Shown: positions 8,875 through 18,393, counted from the stretch's first letter. The stretch is 64,000 nucleotides of DNA from CAVZZG01 sp963779685 (GCA_963779685.1 CAVZZG010000001.1:868001-932000), one strand, 5' to 3'. The notes: generated from the sequence alone by a model not told the origin. A program made the numbers and translations.

Positions 8875-11008
8875 TCAGGAGTGGCCGTGGCCGAATGACA
8901 CGGCGGGGAGGAGCCGGCCGAGCGGCTTGGGCAACCACCACGCGGCCGGGCCGAGCAGCCGCAGCAGCACGGGCAGCAGCAGGAGTCGTACGAGGAACGC
9001 GTCCAGGGCGACGGCTACGCCGAGGATGATGCCCATCTCCTTCGGCGGTAGCGGCCCGGACAGCGCGAACGTGAAGAAGACGGCGACCATGACGGCGGCC
9101 GCGGCCAGGATGACGCGGCCGGAGTGGGCGACGCCGCCGATCATGGCCTCGCGTGGGTCGCCGCCGGAGTGCTCGAGGTGCTCCTTGGCGGAGGCGAGCA
9201 GGAACACGGTGTAGTCCATGGCGATCGCGAAGATCATCGCGAAGAAGAACACCGGCCCCCAGGCGTCGAGGAAGCCCTGCGATTCGAAGCCGAGGACCGA
9301 CGCCAGGTGACCGTCCTGGAACACGAGCCGGGCGACGCCGAAGGCGGCGGCAGTGGCGAGCAGGTTCGTGAGGACACCGACGAGCGCGATCACGGGTGCC
9401 TGCAGAGCTACGAGCAGGAGCAGGAAGCCGAGTGCCAGCACGACCCCGATCACGAGTGGCGTGGCATTGGCCAGGGCCGTCTCGAGGTCGTGGTTCTCGG
9501 CAGCCGCACCGCCCACCAGCGCGTCGGCGGGGAGCGCGGTACGAAGCCGGTCGATGGTGTGGCCGACGGCCGGGTCGGACGGGTTCTGCCGGGGGATGGC
9601 CTGCACGAGCACGTGCGAGCCGTCGGCCGAGGGCTGCGCCGAAGTCACCGCGACGATGCCCGGGTCGTTCTTCGCCACGGCCGTGACGGTGGCGGCGTCG
9701 GCAGCGGGTGCGACCAACTGGAGTGCGCCGGGCGCGCCCGCGCCGAACGCCGCCTGCACCTGCGTGTAGCCGATCCGGGAGGGGTCGTTCGCAGGTACGA
9801 CCTTGATCGACGGCATGCCCGTCCTGAGACCCAGCACCGGCACTGCGAGGGCCAGCAGCACGAGCAGCGCCGGGATGCCGTAGATCAGCGGCCGGGCCCA
9901 GATGCGTTCGGCCCAGCGCGCGAAGAAGGGCGAGCGGTGCTCGCCCGAGTGCACCCACTTGAGGGCGAGGTTGTCGACCTTCGGACCCGAGCGCGCCGAG
10001 TACGGCGGGCAGCAGGGTGAGGGTGGCGGCCAGGATGAAGACGACGGCGACCATGATCCCGAGTGCCATCGAGCGGAATGCGGGGCTCGGGACGAGCATC
10101 ACCGCCGACAGCGAGATCAGCACCGTGACGCCGCTGAACAGGACGGCCTTGCCGGCGGTGTCCATCGCGACGCCGGCGGCATCGGCGGGCGACATGCCGT
10201 GGCCGAAGTGGGCGGCGCGGTAGCGCACGACGATGAACAGGGCGTAGTCGATGCCGAGCGCGAGCGCGAACATGAGCGCGAAGTTCATCGACCAGATCGA
10301 GATGTCCGCGAACAGGGTGCCGAGGTAGAGCACGCCGGCGGAGGCGATCAGCCCGATGATCGTCAGCATCAGCGGCAGGCTGGCGGCGACGATCGAGCCG
10401 AAGGCCAGTGCGAGGATCGCGATCGTGACGGGCCAGGAGAACAGCTCGGACCTCATCATCGCGGAGCGGTTGGCGGCGTTGAAGTCCGACCACATGCCTG
10501 AGGCGCCGGTGAGCGACACCGTGAGGTCGCCGGTGCCCAGCTTCTGCAGCGGGCCCTTGAGACGGTCGGCGGCCAGCACCATGTCCTTCGGCGAGCGCCC
10601 GGCGCCGGCCAGCACGATGGCGGTGTGGCCGTCGCGCGAGATCGACGCGCCCGGCGATGGCGGCGTCACGCCGGCGACCGCCGCATCGACCCCGGCCATG
10701 GCGGTGACCCTGGCGGTGGTGGCGCTGAAGGCCGGGTCGGCGGCCGTGAGCGTGGGCGAGTGCACGACGATCATCAGGCCGCTGGATGCGTTGCCCGCGA
10801 ACTGCCGCTGGATCAACGAGCGGGCGGCGACGGAGTCCGAGCCGGTCGCCTCCCAGCCGGCACCTGACAGCGCGGTCTCGACGCGCGGGGCCAGGAAACC
10901 GAGACCGACTGCGATCAGGACCCACCCGATCGCGACGATGCGGACGTGGGTCGCGGCGTACCGGCCAAGGCGGCCGATCGGGCCGAGCTGGATCGGAGGC
11001 ATGCTCAT
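8875..11008 (-). CDS. MMPL/RND-family transporter (one frameshift)
   Basis: About 710 residues after correction: an actinobacterial MMPL exporter with two copies of [TM helix, large external domain, 5-6 TM helices]. N-terminal part: IGRLGRYAATHVRI, then external domain, then a permease block with LGIDYALFIVVRYR (about residue 265). C-terminal part: FFARWAERIWARPL, then AMDYTVFLLASAKE. The two halves are in different frames, joined near 9985-9990 by one apparent extra base (GGGTCCGAAGG), which restores the family sequence when removed. Probably exports lipids or drugs. Follows arsR and the glutaredoxin-like gene on the same strand. Start MSMPPIQL at 11008; the second ATG at 11002 is possible. 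Confidence 0.88.
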
Positions 11009-11081
11009 CGCACGCCCAGAACTCGCTCGAGCGGCCTGGCACTCGAGCGTGCGAGGCGAGCCAGTGGTACGACGGTGTGCA

Positions 11082-11429
11082 TCAGGCCTCTCGGGCGGCC
11101 AGGGCGCGACGGTCGAGGTGGCTCGCGAGCGCCGCTTCGAGCCGGCGTCTCTCGACCCTGGCGGCTCGTTCGCGATGGGCAACTGCGCCGGCGGGTTCCG
11201 TGAGGTGGCCGTCGAGCCAGTGCGAGATCGCGGTCTCGTCTTCCAGCACGGTGCCGTCATCGAGGACCACGGCCGGAACCGAGTCGCCGCCGGTGGCGTC
11301 GACCAGGGCCCGCCGCTCGGTCTTGTCGACCGGCACCTGGTGGATCAGGTAGTCGACGCCGAGCTCGGTGAGGCGCTGGCGAACGCGATGCGACGCCGGG
11401 CACCACTCGGTCTGGTAGAGCTCGATCAT
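11082..11429 (-). CDS. Glutaredoxin/thioredoxin-fold protein (GST N-terminal type)
   Basis: 115 residues with a thioredoxin-like fold. The active-site region YQTEWCPASHRVRQ has a single catalytic-type cysteine (CPxS), followed by the cis-proline segment SVPAVV and the acidic LEDETAISHWL. Probably acts on glutathione- or other low-molecular-weight-thiol mixed disulfides. Its ATG shares its A with the arsR stop (TGATG), so expression is tied to the ArsR regulator and hence to thiol or metal stress. Confidence 0.82.
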   Translation of the reverse strand: MIELYQTEWCPASHRVRQRLTELGVDYLIHQVPVDKTERRALVDATGGDSVPAVVLDDGTVLEDETAISHWLDGHLTEPAGAVAHRERAARVERRRLEAALASHLDRRALAAREA

Positions 11430-11785
11430 CGGGCGGCGCTCCCGGTCGGGGCCGCGCCGTCGAGCAGCTGCGCGAGCTCGGCGACCTGCTGTTGCAGCCC
11501 GCCGCAGACCATCTCGCAGAGTGCGAAGACGGAGGGGTCGGCGATCTCGTAGACGACCCGGTTGCCGTCCTTGCGACGGCTGACGATGCCTGCCTGGTGC
11601 AGGACGCCGAGGTGCTTGGAGGCGTTCTGCTGGCTGCAGCCGCACGTCTCGACAAGTTCGCCCACGCTGCGGGCTCCGTCGCGAAGGCGGTCGAGAAGGC
11701 GGATCCGCATCGGCTCGCCGATCACCCGGAAGCGCTGGGCGACCAGTTCGACGAGTGGCTCGGGAAGCGGGTGGGCGATCGTCAT
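11426..11785 (-). CDS. ArsR/SmtB-family transcriptional repressor
   Basis: 119 residues, a single winged helix-turn-helix: RFRVIGEPMRIRLLDRL, recognition region SQQNASKHLGVLHQAG (about residues 53-68), wing RRKDGNRVVYEI. Two cysteine pairs flank the DNA-binding part: CGC near residue 50 and CEMVC near residue 95. These could bind a metal or sense sulfur/redox status. Start ATG at 11785 with GGAGG 7 nt upstream. Divergent from DUF302-rhodanese across a palindrome at 11807-11832. Confidence 0.9.
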   Translation of the reverse strand: MTIAHPLPEPLVELVAQRFRVIGEPMRIRLLDRLRDGARSVGELVETCGCSQQNASKHLGVLHQAGIVSRRKDGNRVVYEIADPSVFALCEMVCGGLQQQVAELAQLLDGAAPTGSAAR

Positions 11786-11806
11786 CGGGCAACCTCCATG
11801 GAGTAC

Positions 11807-11832
11807 ACTATACACATACGTAGTTGTATAGT
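11807..11832. promoter_or_regulatory. Palindromic ArsR-type operator in a divergent promoter
   Basis: A 26-bp nearly perfect palindrome: ACTATAC ... TACGTA ... GTATAGT, with perfect 7-bp outer arms and a palindromic core. It is AT-rich in a GC-rich setting and lies between arsR (start 11785) and the DUF302 gene (start 11861). Arms of this kind are typical of ArsR-family operators; its location suggests the adjacent ArsR represses both directions. Confidence 0.7.
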
Positions 11833-11860
11833 CCAGATAGTCCCTGACCGGAGGCACGAC

Positions 11861-12254
11861 ATGGAAACCACCGCCTACGCCATCACCCGGACGATCGACG
11901 CCCCGTACGCCGAGGCCATCGAGCTGGTCACGGACGCGCTCGCGGCCGAGGGCTTCGGCGTTCCTGACGACCATCGACGTCGCCGCGACGCTGAAGCGGA
12001 AGCTCGACCTCGACCTCGAGCCCTACGTGATCCTCGGCGCCTGCAACCCGCAGCTCGCGAGCCGCGGCCTGGCGATCGAGCCCGACCTCGGTGTGCTGCT
12101 GCCCTGCAACGTCGTCGTCCGCCGCTCCGGCGGCCAGACGCTCGTCGCCGCCATGGAGCCGCTGGCTGCGATGCGCCTCGCCGGCAACCCCGACCTCGAG
12201 CCGCTCGCGGCCGAAGCCCGTGACCGGATCGAGCGCGCCGTGGCGAGTCTCTGA
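11861..12254 (+). CDS. DUF302 family protein (one frameshift)
   Basis: About 130 residues after correction. The N-terminus METTAYAITRTIDAPYAEAI and the continuation TTIDVAATLKRKLDLDL ... YVILGACNPQLA belong to the DUF302 fold, a small alpha/beta domain often found with sulfur or stress genes. The two parts are in different frames, joined at about 11961-11965 by one apparent extra base. Its stop overlaps the rhodanese ATG (TGATG), so the two form an operon under the ArsR operator. Molecular function unknown. Confidence 0.83.
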
Positions 12255-12601
12255 TGCGGTTCTTCTCGACCCTGTTCTCGGGCGGCGATGGCTCGTCCAT
12301 CGACGCCACCGAGGCTTCCCGGCGCCTGGACGCCGGCGAGATCGTCCTCGTCGATGTCCGCGAGGCGTCCGAGTGGCGCCATGGCCATGCGCCCCGCGCG
12401 CGGCACGTGCCGCTCGCGACGGTGACGCGCCAGCTCGACGCGCTCGCGCGGCACGGCAAGCCCGTCGCCTTCGTGTGCCGCTCGGGCCACCGCTCGGGCG
12501 CCGCCTGCCGCGCGGCCCGGTCGCACGGCATCGAGGCGTTCAACGTCCGCGGCGGCATGCCGGCCTGGGAGCGCGCAGGCCTCCCGGTCGCCCGACGATA
12601 G
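12254..12601 (+). CDS. Rhodanese-like domain protein (sulfurtransferase)
   Basis: 115 residues, a single rhodanese domain: IDATEASRRLDAGEIVLVDVRE, then the active-site loop CRSGHRSG (about residues 76-83) with the catalytic cysteine, then the C-terminal FNVRGGMPAWERAGLP. Transfers sulfane sulfur between thiols. Overlaps DUF302 by one base; operon context with ArsR suggests handling of sulfide or persulfide stress. Confidence 0.92.
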   Translation: MRFFSTLFSGGDGSSIDATEASRRLDAGEIVLVDVREASEWRHGHAPRARHVPLATVTRQLDALARHGKPVAFVCRSGHRSGAACRAARSHGIEAFNVRGGMPAWERAGLPVARR

Positions 12602-12617
12602 TACGGTCATTCCGCCC

Positions 12618-13389
12618 ATGGGGCGGGGAGCCCACCCTGGTCATCTTCGCCGCCATCGCTCTCGCTCTCGCCTATCACCTGGCGCTGCGGAGGCGGTTCG
12701 GGCCAGCGCTCGCGATGGCGTCGCTCTGGGTACGGATTCGGCCGCCGATGGTCGCCTACGTACGCGCGGCGCCGGCCACGTTCATGTACCTCGCGATCGT
12801 GACCGTCACGACGTGGGTGCTCGTCGGCGTGACGCCGGCCGTCGCCCAGGCGATCCTCCACCAGCACTCTTCGAACCTGCACGAGCTCGCGGCGAACCCG
12901 ATCAGGGCCCTCGTGCGGTCGGCGTTCTTCCTCGACCACTATGGGCTGCTCGTCGTGACCGCCGCCCTCGCCATCTGCCTCGCACCGGTCGAGCGTCTGC
13001 TCGGGACGGCTCGCTGGATCGTCGTCTTCGCCGCCGGGCACGTCGGCGCCACGATCGTGACCGCCCTCGCGGTGTGGCTCGCGATCCGTACCGGGCGTGC
13101 CTCGACCGACCTCGAGACGACGGTCGACGTCGGCGTGTCGTACGGCTTCGCGGCGGTGGCCGGGGTCGCGACCTGGCTGCTGCCGGGACGCCGGGCCGTC
13201 GCGTGGGCGGCCGGGATCGGCGGCCTTCTCGTGGCGGCGCTCGTGCTCTCGCGGACATTCACCGACCTCGGGCACCTGAGCGCATTCGCGATCGGCCTCG
13301 GGCTCCGGCCGGTGGCGCGCCGCTCCGGAATGCCGGTGGCGCCCGGCGCGTTGCCCCGAACATGCCACTCGAAGGAACCTACGAACTGA
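12618..13389 (+). CDS. Rhomboid-like integral membrane protein (probable frameshift at start)
   Basis: About 256 residues with some six membrane helices. The segments HVGATIVTALAVW, VDVGVSYGFAAVAG (Ser in the GxS position) and HLSAFAIGLGL match the actinobacterial rhomboid-like family; a rhomboid-type Ser/His pair may be present. The main frame has no usual start codon. Removing one G from the GGGG run at about 12625-12628 joins the ATG at 12618 to the domain (MGREPTLVIF), so a one-base insertion is suspected. Its 3' end overlaps the next gene by 28 bp. Confidence 0.68.
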
Positions 13390-13799
13390 GCCCGATCGAA
13401 TGGGTGCGGACGCAGACCGAGACGATCCTCGAGACGGGGACGACCGCATCGGTCGACATCAAGGGCCGCGATGTCGTGCTCCTCACGATCCGCGGCCGGA
13501 ACACCGGCAAGCTCCGCTGGGTGCCGCTGATGCGCGTCGAGCACGACGGTGTCTACGCCATCGTGGCCTCGCTGGGCGGGGCCCCGAAGCACCCGGTCTG
13601 GTACCACAACGTCAAGGCAGATCCGCACGTCGCGCTGCAGGACGGCACCGAGTCGGCCGAATTCACGGCCCGGGAGGTGACCGGCGATGAGAAGGCGATC
13701 TGGTGGGAGCGTGCCGTCGCCGCGTATCCCGACTACGCCGACTACCAGCGCAAGACGGAGCGCGAGATCCCGGTGCTGGTGCTGGAACCGCTCGCGTGA
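13362..13799 (+). CDS. Nitroreductase-family deazaflavin (F420)-dependent oxidoreductase
   Basis: 145 residues, DUF385/Ddn-like split beta-barrel: VVLLTIRGRNTGKLRWVPL, then the family motif HPVWYHNVKADPHVAL, and a C-terminal YPDYADYQRKTEREIPV. Members reduce quinones or nitroaromatics with F420H2, supporting an F420-using (actinobacterial) host. The ATG at 13362 lies inside the 3' end of the rhomboid-like gene. Confidence 0.9.
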   Translation: MPLEGTYELSPIEWVRTQTETILETGTTASVDIKGRDVVLLTIRGRNTGKLRWVPLMRVEHDGVYAIVASLGGAPKHPVWYHNVKADPHVALQDGTESAEFTAREVTGDEKAIWWERAVAAYPDYADYQRKTEREIPVLVLEPLA

Positions 13800-13919
13800 G
13801 ATCATCTCACCGGCAGGTCGTGCAACCGGTCAGGGCTGGCCGATGCCGCCTGCGCGGTCGCGCCCGTCCAGCACGCCGAGCGGTGTCGTCGCGTCGACCG
13901 CGAGGGCGTGGCAGGGACG

Positions 13920-14303
13920 CTAGTTGCGCAGCCGCAGGACGATGATCGCCACCAGGTAGGCGACGCCGCCGAGGGCGCCGAGCCAGACGAAGGGCATGCC
14001 GTCGTGACCGCGGGCGATCTCGACCACGAACGCCACGATGACCGCGCTGATGACCACCAGGCCGGCGATGGCGGTGGCAATCAGGTCGATCTGCCGGAAC
14101 CGCTCGTCGCGGCCGTCGCCGCGCAGGCCGCGGATGGTCTCGCTGCGCCCGCCGAACAGCACCAGTGCGCCGAACGCGGTCATGATCGCCAGCGATCCGA
14201 GCCCGGCCTGCGGATGCCCGCCGTACCACTGCGCCGCGAACATCACCAGCCCGAGCGCGACCGCGAACAGCGGCAGGTACCACTTCGACTTAGTGATCTG
14301 CAT
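13920..14303 (-). CDS. Small integral membrane protein paired with XRE regulator
   Basis: 127 residues with four hydrophobic segments (about 9-24, 35-50, 75-95, 105-122). The N-terminus is MQITKSKWYLPLFAVAL. No catalytic motif. Its start overlaps the 3' end of the small XRE regulator by 14 bp, a common two-gene layout in which the membrane partner may sense the envelope or antagonise the regulator; that role is inferred. The 120 bp between it and the previous gene show nothing recognisable. Confidence 0.75.
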   Translation of the reverse strand: MQITKSKWYLPLFAVALGLVMFAAQWYGGHPQAGLGSLAIMTAFGALVLFGGRSETIRGLRGDGRDERFRQIDLIATAIAGLVVISAVIVAFVVEIARGHDGMPFVWLGALGGVAYLVAIIVLRLRN

Positions 14304-14484
14304 CGAACACCTCCTCCACCGTGCGCCCGAAGTACCGCGCCAGTCCCATCGCCAGTGGCAGCGACGGCGTGTAGCGCTCCTGCTCGATCGAGTTGATCGT
14401 CTGGCGCGACACGTTCATGGCCGCCGCCAGTTGCCCCTGCGACAACCCCCGCGCGGCGCGGAGCTCCCGCACGAGGTTCTTCAC
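14290..14484 (-). CDS. Small XRE/Cro-type DNA-binding protein
   Basis: 64 residues, almost entirely one helix-turn-helix: LRAARGLSQGQLAAAMNVSR then QTINSIEQERYTPSLPLAM, ending FGRTVEEVFDADH. This is the typical 65-70 residue stand-alone regulator. The GTG at 14484 with GAAGGGG 8 nt upstream gives the family start; the frame extends to 14541 but that part overlaps the operator repeats. Probably autoregulatory. Confidence 0.86.
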   Translation of the reverse strand: MKNLVRELRAARGLSQGQLAAAMNVSRQTINSIEQERYTPSLPLAMGLARYFGRTVEEVFDADH

Positions 14485-14505
14485 CGGGAGCCCCTTCGTG
14501 TCGAT

Positions 14506-14566
14506 GTAAAGTCCACTTGATATGGAAAGGTAGCTTGACATCGGTGAGATGTCAAGCAGACTTCAC
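14506..14566. promoter_or_regulatory. Nested inverted repeats and promoter upstream of XRE regulator
   Basis: An inner perfect repeat, CTTGACAT-(7 nt)-ATGTCAAG (14534-14556), is enclosed by an outer 7/8 repeat, GTAAAGTC (14506-14513) and GACTTCAC (14559-14566). On the minus strand the inner arm supplies a consensus -35 TTGACA, followed after 17 nt by a weak -10 (TACCTT). Binding by the XRE protein would therefore block its own promoter. Confidence 0.6.
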
Positions 14567-14616
14567 AGGCGGGGAAGTGCCGTAAGCGGCGCGCACCCGC
14601 CGGGTAGGATGCACCG

Positions 14617-15806
14617 ATGGTTCGATTCGGGCGGTCGCTGCGGAGCGAGTGGCTCCTCGACCGGGATGTCACCTACCTCAACCACGCCACGGTCGGGGCG
14701 CCGCCCCGGCGCGTGCTCGAGCGGCAGCGGCAGATCGTGGACGAGATCGAGCGCCAGCCGGCGCGGTTCATGCTGCGCGAGCTGGCCGACCCGACCGGTA
14801 CGGCGACGGGGCCGCTGCGCCTGCGCGAGGCCGCGACGGCGGTCGGCGCCTTCGTCGGCGTGCCGGGCGACGAGATGGTGTTCGTCGACAACATCACGAC
14901 CGGGGCCAACGCGGTCCTGCGCTCGTTCCCGTTCGCCGCGGGCGATGAGATCTGTCGTCACGAGCCTCGGCTACGGCGGTGTCGTCAACGCGGCCGCCTA
15001 CGCGGCGCGGATCGACGGCGCGACCCTGCGGACGATCGCGCTGCCGCCGCCCGGTGCGCCCGCCGCCACCTACACGGAGGCGATCGTCAGCGGGCTCGGC
15101 CCGCGGACGCGCCTGATCGTGGTCGACCACGTCAGCGCCGCGACGGCGCTGGTGCTGCCGATCGCCGAGATCGCGGCCCGGTGTCACGAGCGGGGCGTGC
15201 TGGTGCTGGCCGACGGCGCCCACGTGCCCGGCAACATCGCGCTGGACATCGCCGCCCTCGGCGTCGACTGGTACACCGCGAACCTCCACAAGTGGGCGTG
15301 GGCCCCGCGCAGCGCCGGTCTTCTCTGGGTCGCCGAGCAGCACCGCGCCGTGCTGAGGCCGACCGTCACGTTCCTGGGGCTTCGACCACGGCTTCGCGGC
15401 CGAGTTCGACGTGCCGGGCACGCGTGATCCTTCGCCATTCCTGACCGCACCGTTCGCGATCGACTTGATGCGCGAGTTCGGCGGCGAGGAGGGCATCGCG
15501 GGCGTGTACCGCCACAATCACGAGCTCGCGCGCTGGGCTGGCGCGTTCCTGGCCGACCGCTGGGGCACCCCGTTCACGACGCCGGCGGAGATGCTGAGCT
15601 CGATGGTCACGGTCCGTCTGCCGGACCGGCTCGGCCATACGGTCGATGACGCCCGGCGCGTGCAGGCCGCGCTCGACGCAGCCACCATCGAGGTGCCGGT
15701 CTACGGCGGCCCCGAGGGCCTCTCGATGCGCGTCTGCGCACAGGTGTATTGCGAGCGCGCCGACATCGAGCAGCTGGCCGAGGCCGTCGCCGACCTGGCT
15801 GGTTGA
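14617..15806 (+). CDS. Class V aminotransferase, isopenicillin-N-epimerase-like (two frameshifts)
   Basis: About 395 residues after correction: a PLP enzyme of the class V / cysteine desulfurase superfamily. In order: YLNHATVGAPPRRVLERQ at the N-terminus; FVDNITTGANAVLRS for cofactor phosphate binding; VDHVSAATALVLP; the Asp of LADGAHVPGN; and the PLP lysine in NLHKWAWAP. Three frame segments are joined at about 14952 (extra T) and about 15371 (extra T, restoring SWGFDHGF). Could be an epimerase, a lyase or a desulfurase; substrate unknown. Confidence 0.87.
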
Positions 15807-15815
15807 CGCCCGGCG

Positions 15816-16482
15816 TCAGCGGGTCGGCGGGTAGCGCCGTGCCAGCCGGGCCGGGGAGACGCCAACGCGGTAGAGGCACTGGATCGCCCACATCCGGGCC
15901 AGGGTCCTCGACGGTGCCGTGGTGGCGGTGGCGCCGCGCGGCCGTCTCGACGCTGAGCGGGAGGAGCGAGAAGCGATGGCTTTGGCGCAGGCGGCGGACG
16001 AGGTCGTAGTCCTCCATGATCGGCAGGGGCCGGTATCCGCCCACGCGTTCGAAGGCGGCTCGCGTGACGAAGATCGCCTGGTCGCCATATACGGGGCCGG
16101 ACAGACGCAGCCGGACATCGTCGAGGGCCCGCATCAGCGGCCGCCCGTCGTCGTAGCCGAGGCGGAACGCACCACCGTCGACGGTGCGCACGGCGTCCCG
16201 GATGGCCCCGCCCGCGCCGGGCGGAAGCGTCGTGTCGGCATGGAGGAAGACCAGCACGTCGCCGGTCGAGAGGCCTGCGCCGACGTTCATGGCGTGGGCG
16301 CGCGGTCCCGGAGCTACCACAGCCGTCGCGCCGGCGGCGCGAGCGGCATCGGCGGTGCCGTCGGCGCTCCCGGCGTCGACCACGATCACCTCGACCGGGT
16401 CGAGGGTCGCTCGGGCCGATGCGATCGCCCGCCCGACCGTCGCCGCCTCGGTGAGGGTCGGCATGACGACCGAGATCCTCAC
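15816..16482 (-). CDS. Family 2 glycosyltransferase, TIGR04283-type (one frameshift)
   Basis: About 221 residues. GT-A fold: ISVVMPTLTEAATVGRAI, VIVVDAGSADGTADAA, HAMNVGAGLSTGDVLVFLHAD, the acceptor region GDQAIFVTRAAF, and PIMEDYDLVRRL. The length and LHADT motif fit the TIGR04283 subfamily described as arsenosugar-biosynthesis-type transferases. The C-terminal tail shifts frame at about 15905-15912 (one extra base). The GTG start overlaps the DoxX stop (GTGA). Faces the divergent AhpD-radical SAM-TIGR04282 group. Confidence 0.86.
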
Positions 16483-16955
16483 GCCGCGCCGCGGCGATGA
16501 TCGACGCTCAGGCGCGCGTCGGACGGCGCCACGAGTGGGAGCGTGTTGAGGACGAGGAACATGGCGTAGCCCCAGAACCACTCGGTCGGCGCCTCCATCA
16601 CCAGCACCATGATCATCGCCGATTGGGCGGTTCCGAGCACCGCGCCCAGGCGTGTCCTGAAGCCGGTGGTGAGAAGGAGCCCGGCGGTCAACTCGACGAG
16701 GAAGACGAGGTATCCGAAGAGCGTGAAGTGCGGGATCACGACGTCGTGCATGAGGCTGCGAAGGGGTTCGACGACCGCGTACCGTTGCGCCTCGGTGAAC
16801 GAGTAGAGGAGGCCGCGCGGCTCGTTGCGACCGAAGTCGGGAGGCAGCTTCCAGGTGAGGTTCGCCAGCCAGATCACGCCGACGAGGATCCTCAGACCGG
16901 CGAGCACCAGCAGGGGCCGCTCGGCGTCCTGCTGCAGGTGGCGGCGAGCTCGCAT
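16479..16955 (-). CDS. DoxX-family membrane protein
   Basis: 158 residues with four transmembrane helices (about 15-32, 70-92, 96-112, 120-142) and the DoxX-like core VIPHFTLFGYLVFLVELTAG and LLLTTGFRTRLGA. DoxX proteins are often linked to thiosulfate/quinone redox or detoxification systems, but no specific activity can be assigned. Start MRARRHLQQ at 16955; 41 bp from the divergent AhpD-like gene. Confidence 0.83.
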   Translation of the reverse strand: MRARRHLQQDAERPLLVLAGLRILVGVIWLANLTWKLPPDFGRNEPRGLLYSFTEAQRYAVVEPLRSLMHDVVIPHFTLFGYLVFLVELTAGLLLTTGFRTRLGAVLGTAQSAMIMVLVMEAPTEWFWGYAMFLVLNTLPLVAPSDARLSVDHRRGAA

Positions 16956-16996
16956 GCGAGCCGTGAGGATACGCCGCCCTCGCGTACGATGCCGCC

Positions 16997-17566
16997 GTGG
17001 CCGGTCCGCGGATCGATCTCGTCGAGCCAGCCGATGCGCCCATCCTCGCGCGCCCGTGGTTCTCGGCAACCGCGGAGACGTCGCCGATCGTCCGCGCGCT
17101 GGCACAGGTACCCGAGCTGCTGGCGCCGACGATGCCGTTCCTCGGGGCAGTACTCGGCGCGTCGGCGATCGACCTGAGGACGAAGGAGCTGGTGATCCTG
17201 CGCGTCTCGGCAATCCGCGACTGCGCGTATTGCACCGGCGCACACCGCGTTGCCGCTGCTGACGCCGGCGTGAGTCCTCGCGAGTCGGCGGCCCTCGGCG
17301 GTCAGGTACCACTGGACGACGCCTTCGATGTGCCGACGTTGGAGTTGCTGCGGCTGGTGGACGCGGTGGCCGGCGAGGGCGACGTACCGGACGCCGTCGT
17401 CGGCGCGGTGCGGCGCCGGCTCGGCGACCACGGAGTGGTCGAGATCGTGCTGCTCGCCGCCACCACGCTCATGCTGACCCGGCTCTGCACGACGTTGCGG
17501 CTGCCGCTGACGGCAGCAACCGCCGCCCGCCTGGCAGACCTGCCCGCGCTCGGGGCCGAGGCGTGA
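16997..17566 (+). CDS. AhpD-like / carboxymuconolactone decarboxylase family protein
   Basis: 189 residues. The alkylhydroperoxidase-like core contains KELVILRVSAIRDCAYCTGA followed by H, a CxxCxxxH peroxidatic motif (about residues 75-81). First gene of a translationally coupled trio: its TGA overlaps the GTG of the radical SAM gene. Arsenosugar-type loci carry a peroxidase-like gene of this fold beside the same glycosyltransferase families, so a joint pathway is plausible. Confidence 0.86.
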   Translation: MAGPRIDLVEPADAPILARPWFSATAETSPIVRALAQVPELLAPTMPFLGAVLGASAIDLRTKELVILRVSAIRDCAYCTGAHRVAAADAGVSPRESAALGGQVPLDDAFDVPTLELLRLVDAVAGEGDVPDAVVGAVRRRLGDHGVVEIVLLAATTLMLTRLCTTLRLPLTAATAARLADLPALGAEA

Positions 17567-18393
17567 CGGAGTTCGCCGGGTTGGTGGCGGACCGACGGGT
17601 GGGCGACCGCCTGTGGTTCTACACCAACTACCACTGCAACCTCACCTGCTCGTATTGCCTGACGGCCTCCTCGCCGCGGGCGCCGCGGCGCGTGCTGGCG
17701 CCCGACCGGATCCTCAGGCTCGCCGATCAGGCCGTCGCCGCCGGGTTCACCTGCTTCGGTATCAGCGGTGGCGAGCCGCTCCTCAACCCGTGGTTGCCCG
17801 ACGTCGCGGTGGCGTTGGCCAAGCGTGCGCCGCTCGTCGTACTGACGAACGGCACCCTCTTCACGCGCCGCATGCTCGACCGCGTGGCGCCATTTGCGGA
17901 CTACCCGATCGAGGTCCAGATCTCGCTCGACTCCGCCGACCCGGTCGAGAACGACGAGATGCGCGGGCCGGACAACCACCGCAAAGTCGTGGCGGCCATC
18001 CCCGCGCTCGTCGCCCGTGGCGTCACGGTGCGCGTGGCCACCTCGCTCGACAGGAACGCGCCGAACGACCTGCCTCGGCTCTGCGAGCTGCACCGCCGCC
18101 TCGGGGTCGATGACGCCCACCACATCGTGCGGCCCATCGTCGCGCGTGGGCGCGCCGTGGCGCGGGGTCACGGAATTGCGGCGCATCAGCCGGAGTTGTT
18201 CCCGGAGCTCACGCTGACGGCAGACGGCGCCTTCTGGAGCCCCTTCGGCGCCACCAGCCGCGACGGCCGCTCGCTCGATACGGAGATGCTCCTCACACGC
18301 CAGATCGAACCGATCGAGCGGCCGGTTGCCGCGCTCGTCGGGGCGGTGCGCGGCGTTCCCCCCGGAGCCGATGCGTACCTCGGGATCCGGTGA
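17563..18393 (+). CDS. Radical SAM protein
   Basis: 276 residues. The [4Fe-4S]/SAM motif CNLTCSYC (CxxxCxxC, about residues 26-33) is followed by GISGGEPLLNPWLPD (SAM-binding GGE) and the later strand EVQISLDSADP. It lacks the C-terminal SPASM cysteine set, so a compact single-cluster enzyme is likely. Substrate unknown; neighbours (AhpD-like upstream, TIGR04282 transferase downstream with 4-bp overlap) suggest small-molecule modification rather than peptide maturation. Confidence 0.87.
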   Translation: MTEFAGLVADRRVGDRLWFYTNYHCNLTCSYCLTASSPRAPRRVLAPDRILRLADQAVAAGFTCFGISGGEPLLNPWLPDVAVALAKRAPLVVLTNGTLFTRRMLDRVAPFADYPIEVQISLDSADPVENDEMRGPDNHRKVVAAIPALVARGVTVRVATSLDRNAPNDLPRLCELHRRLGVDDAHHIVRPIVARGRAVARGHGIAAHQPELFPELTLTADGAFWSPFGATSRDGRSLDTEMLLTRQIEPIERPVAALVGAVRGVPPGADAYLGIR

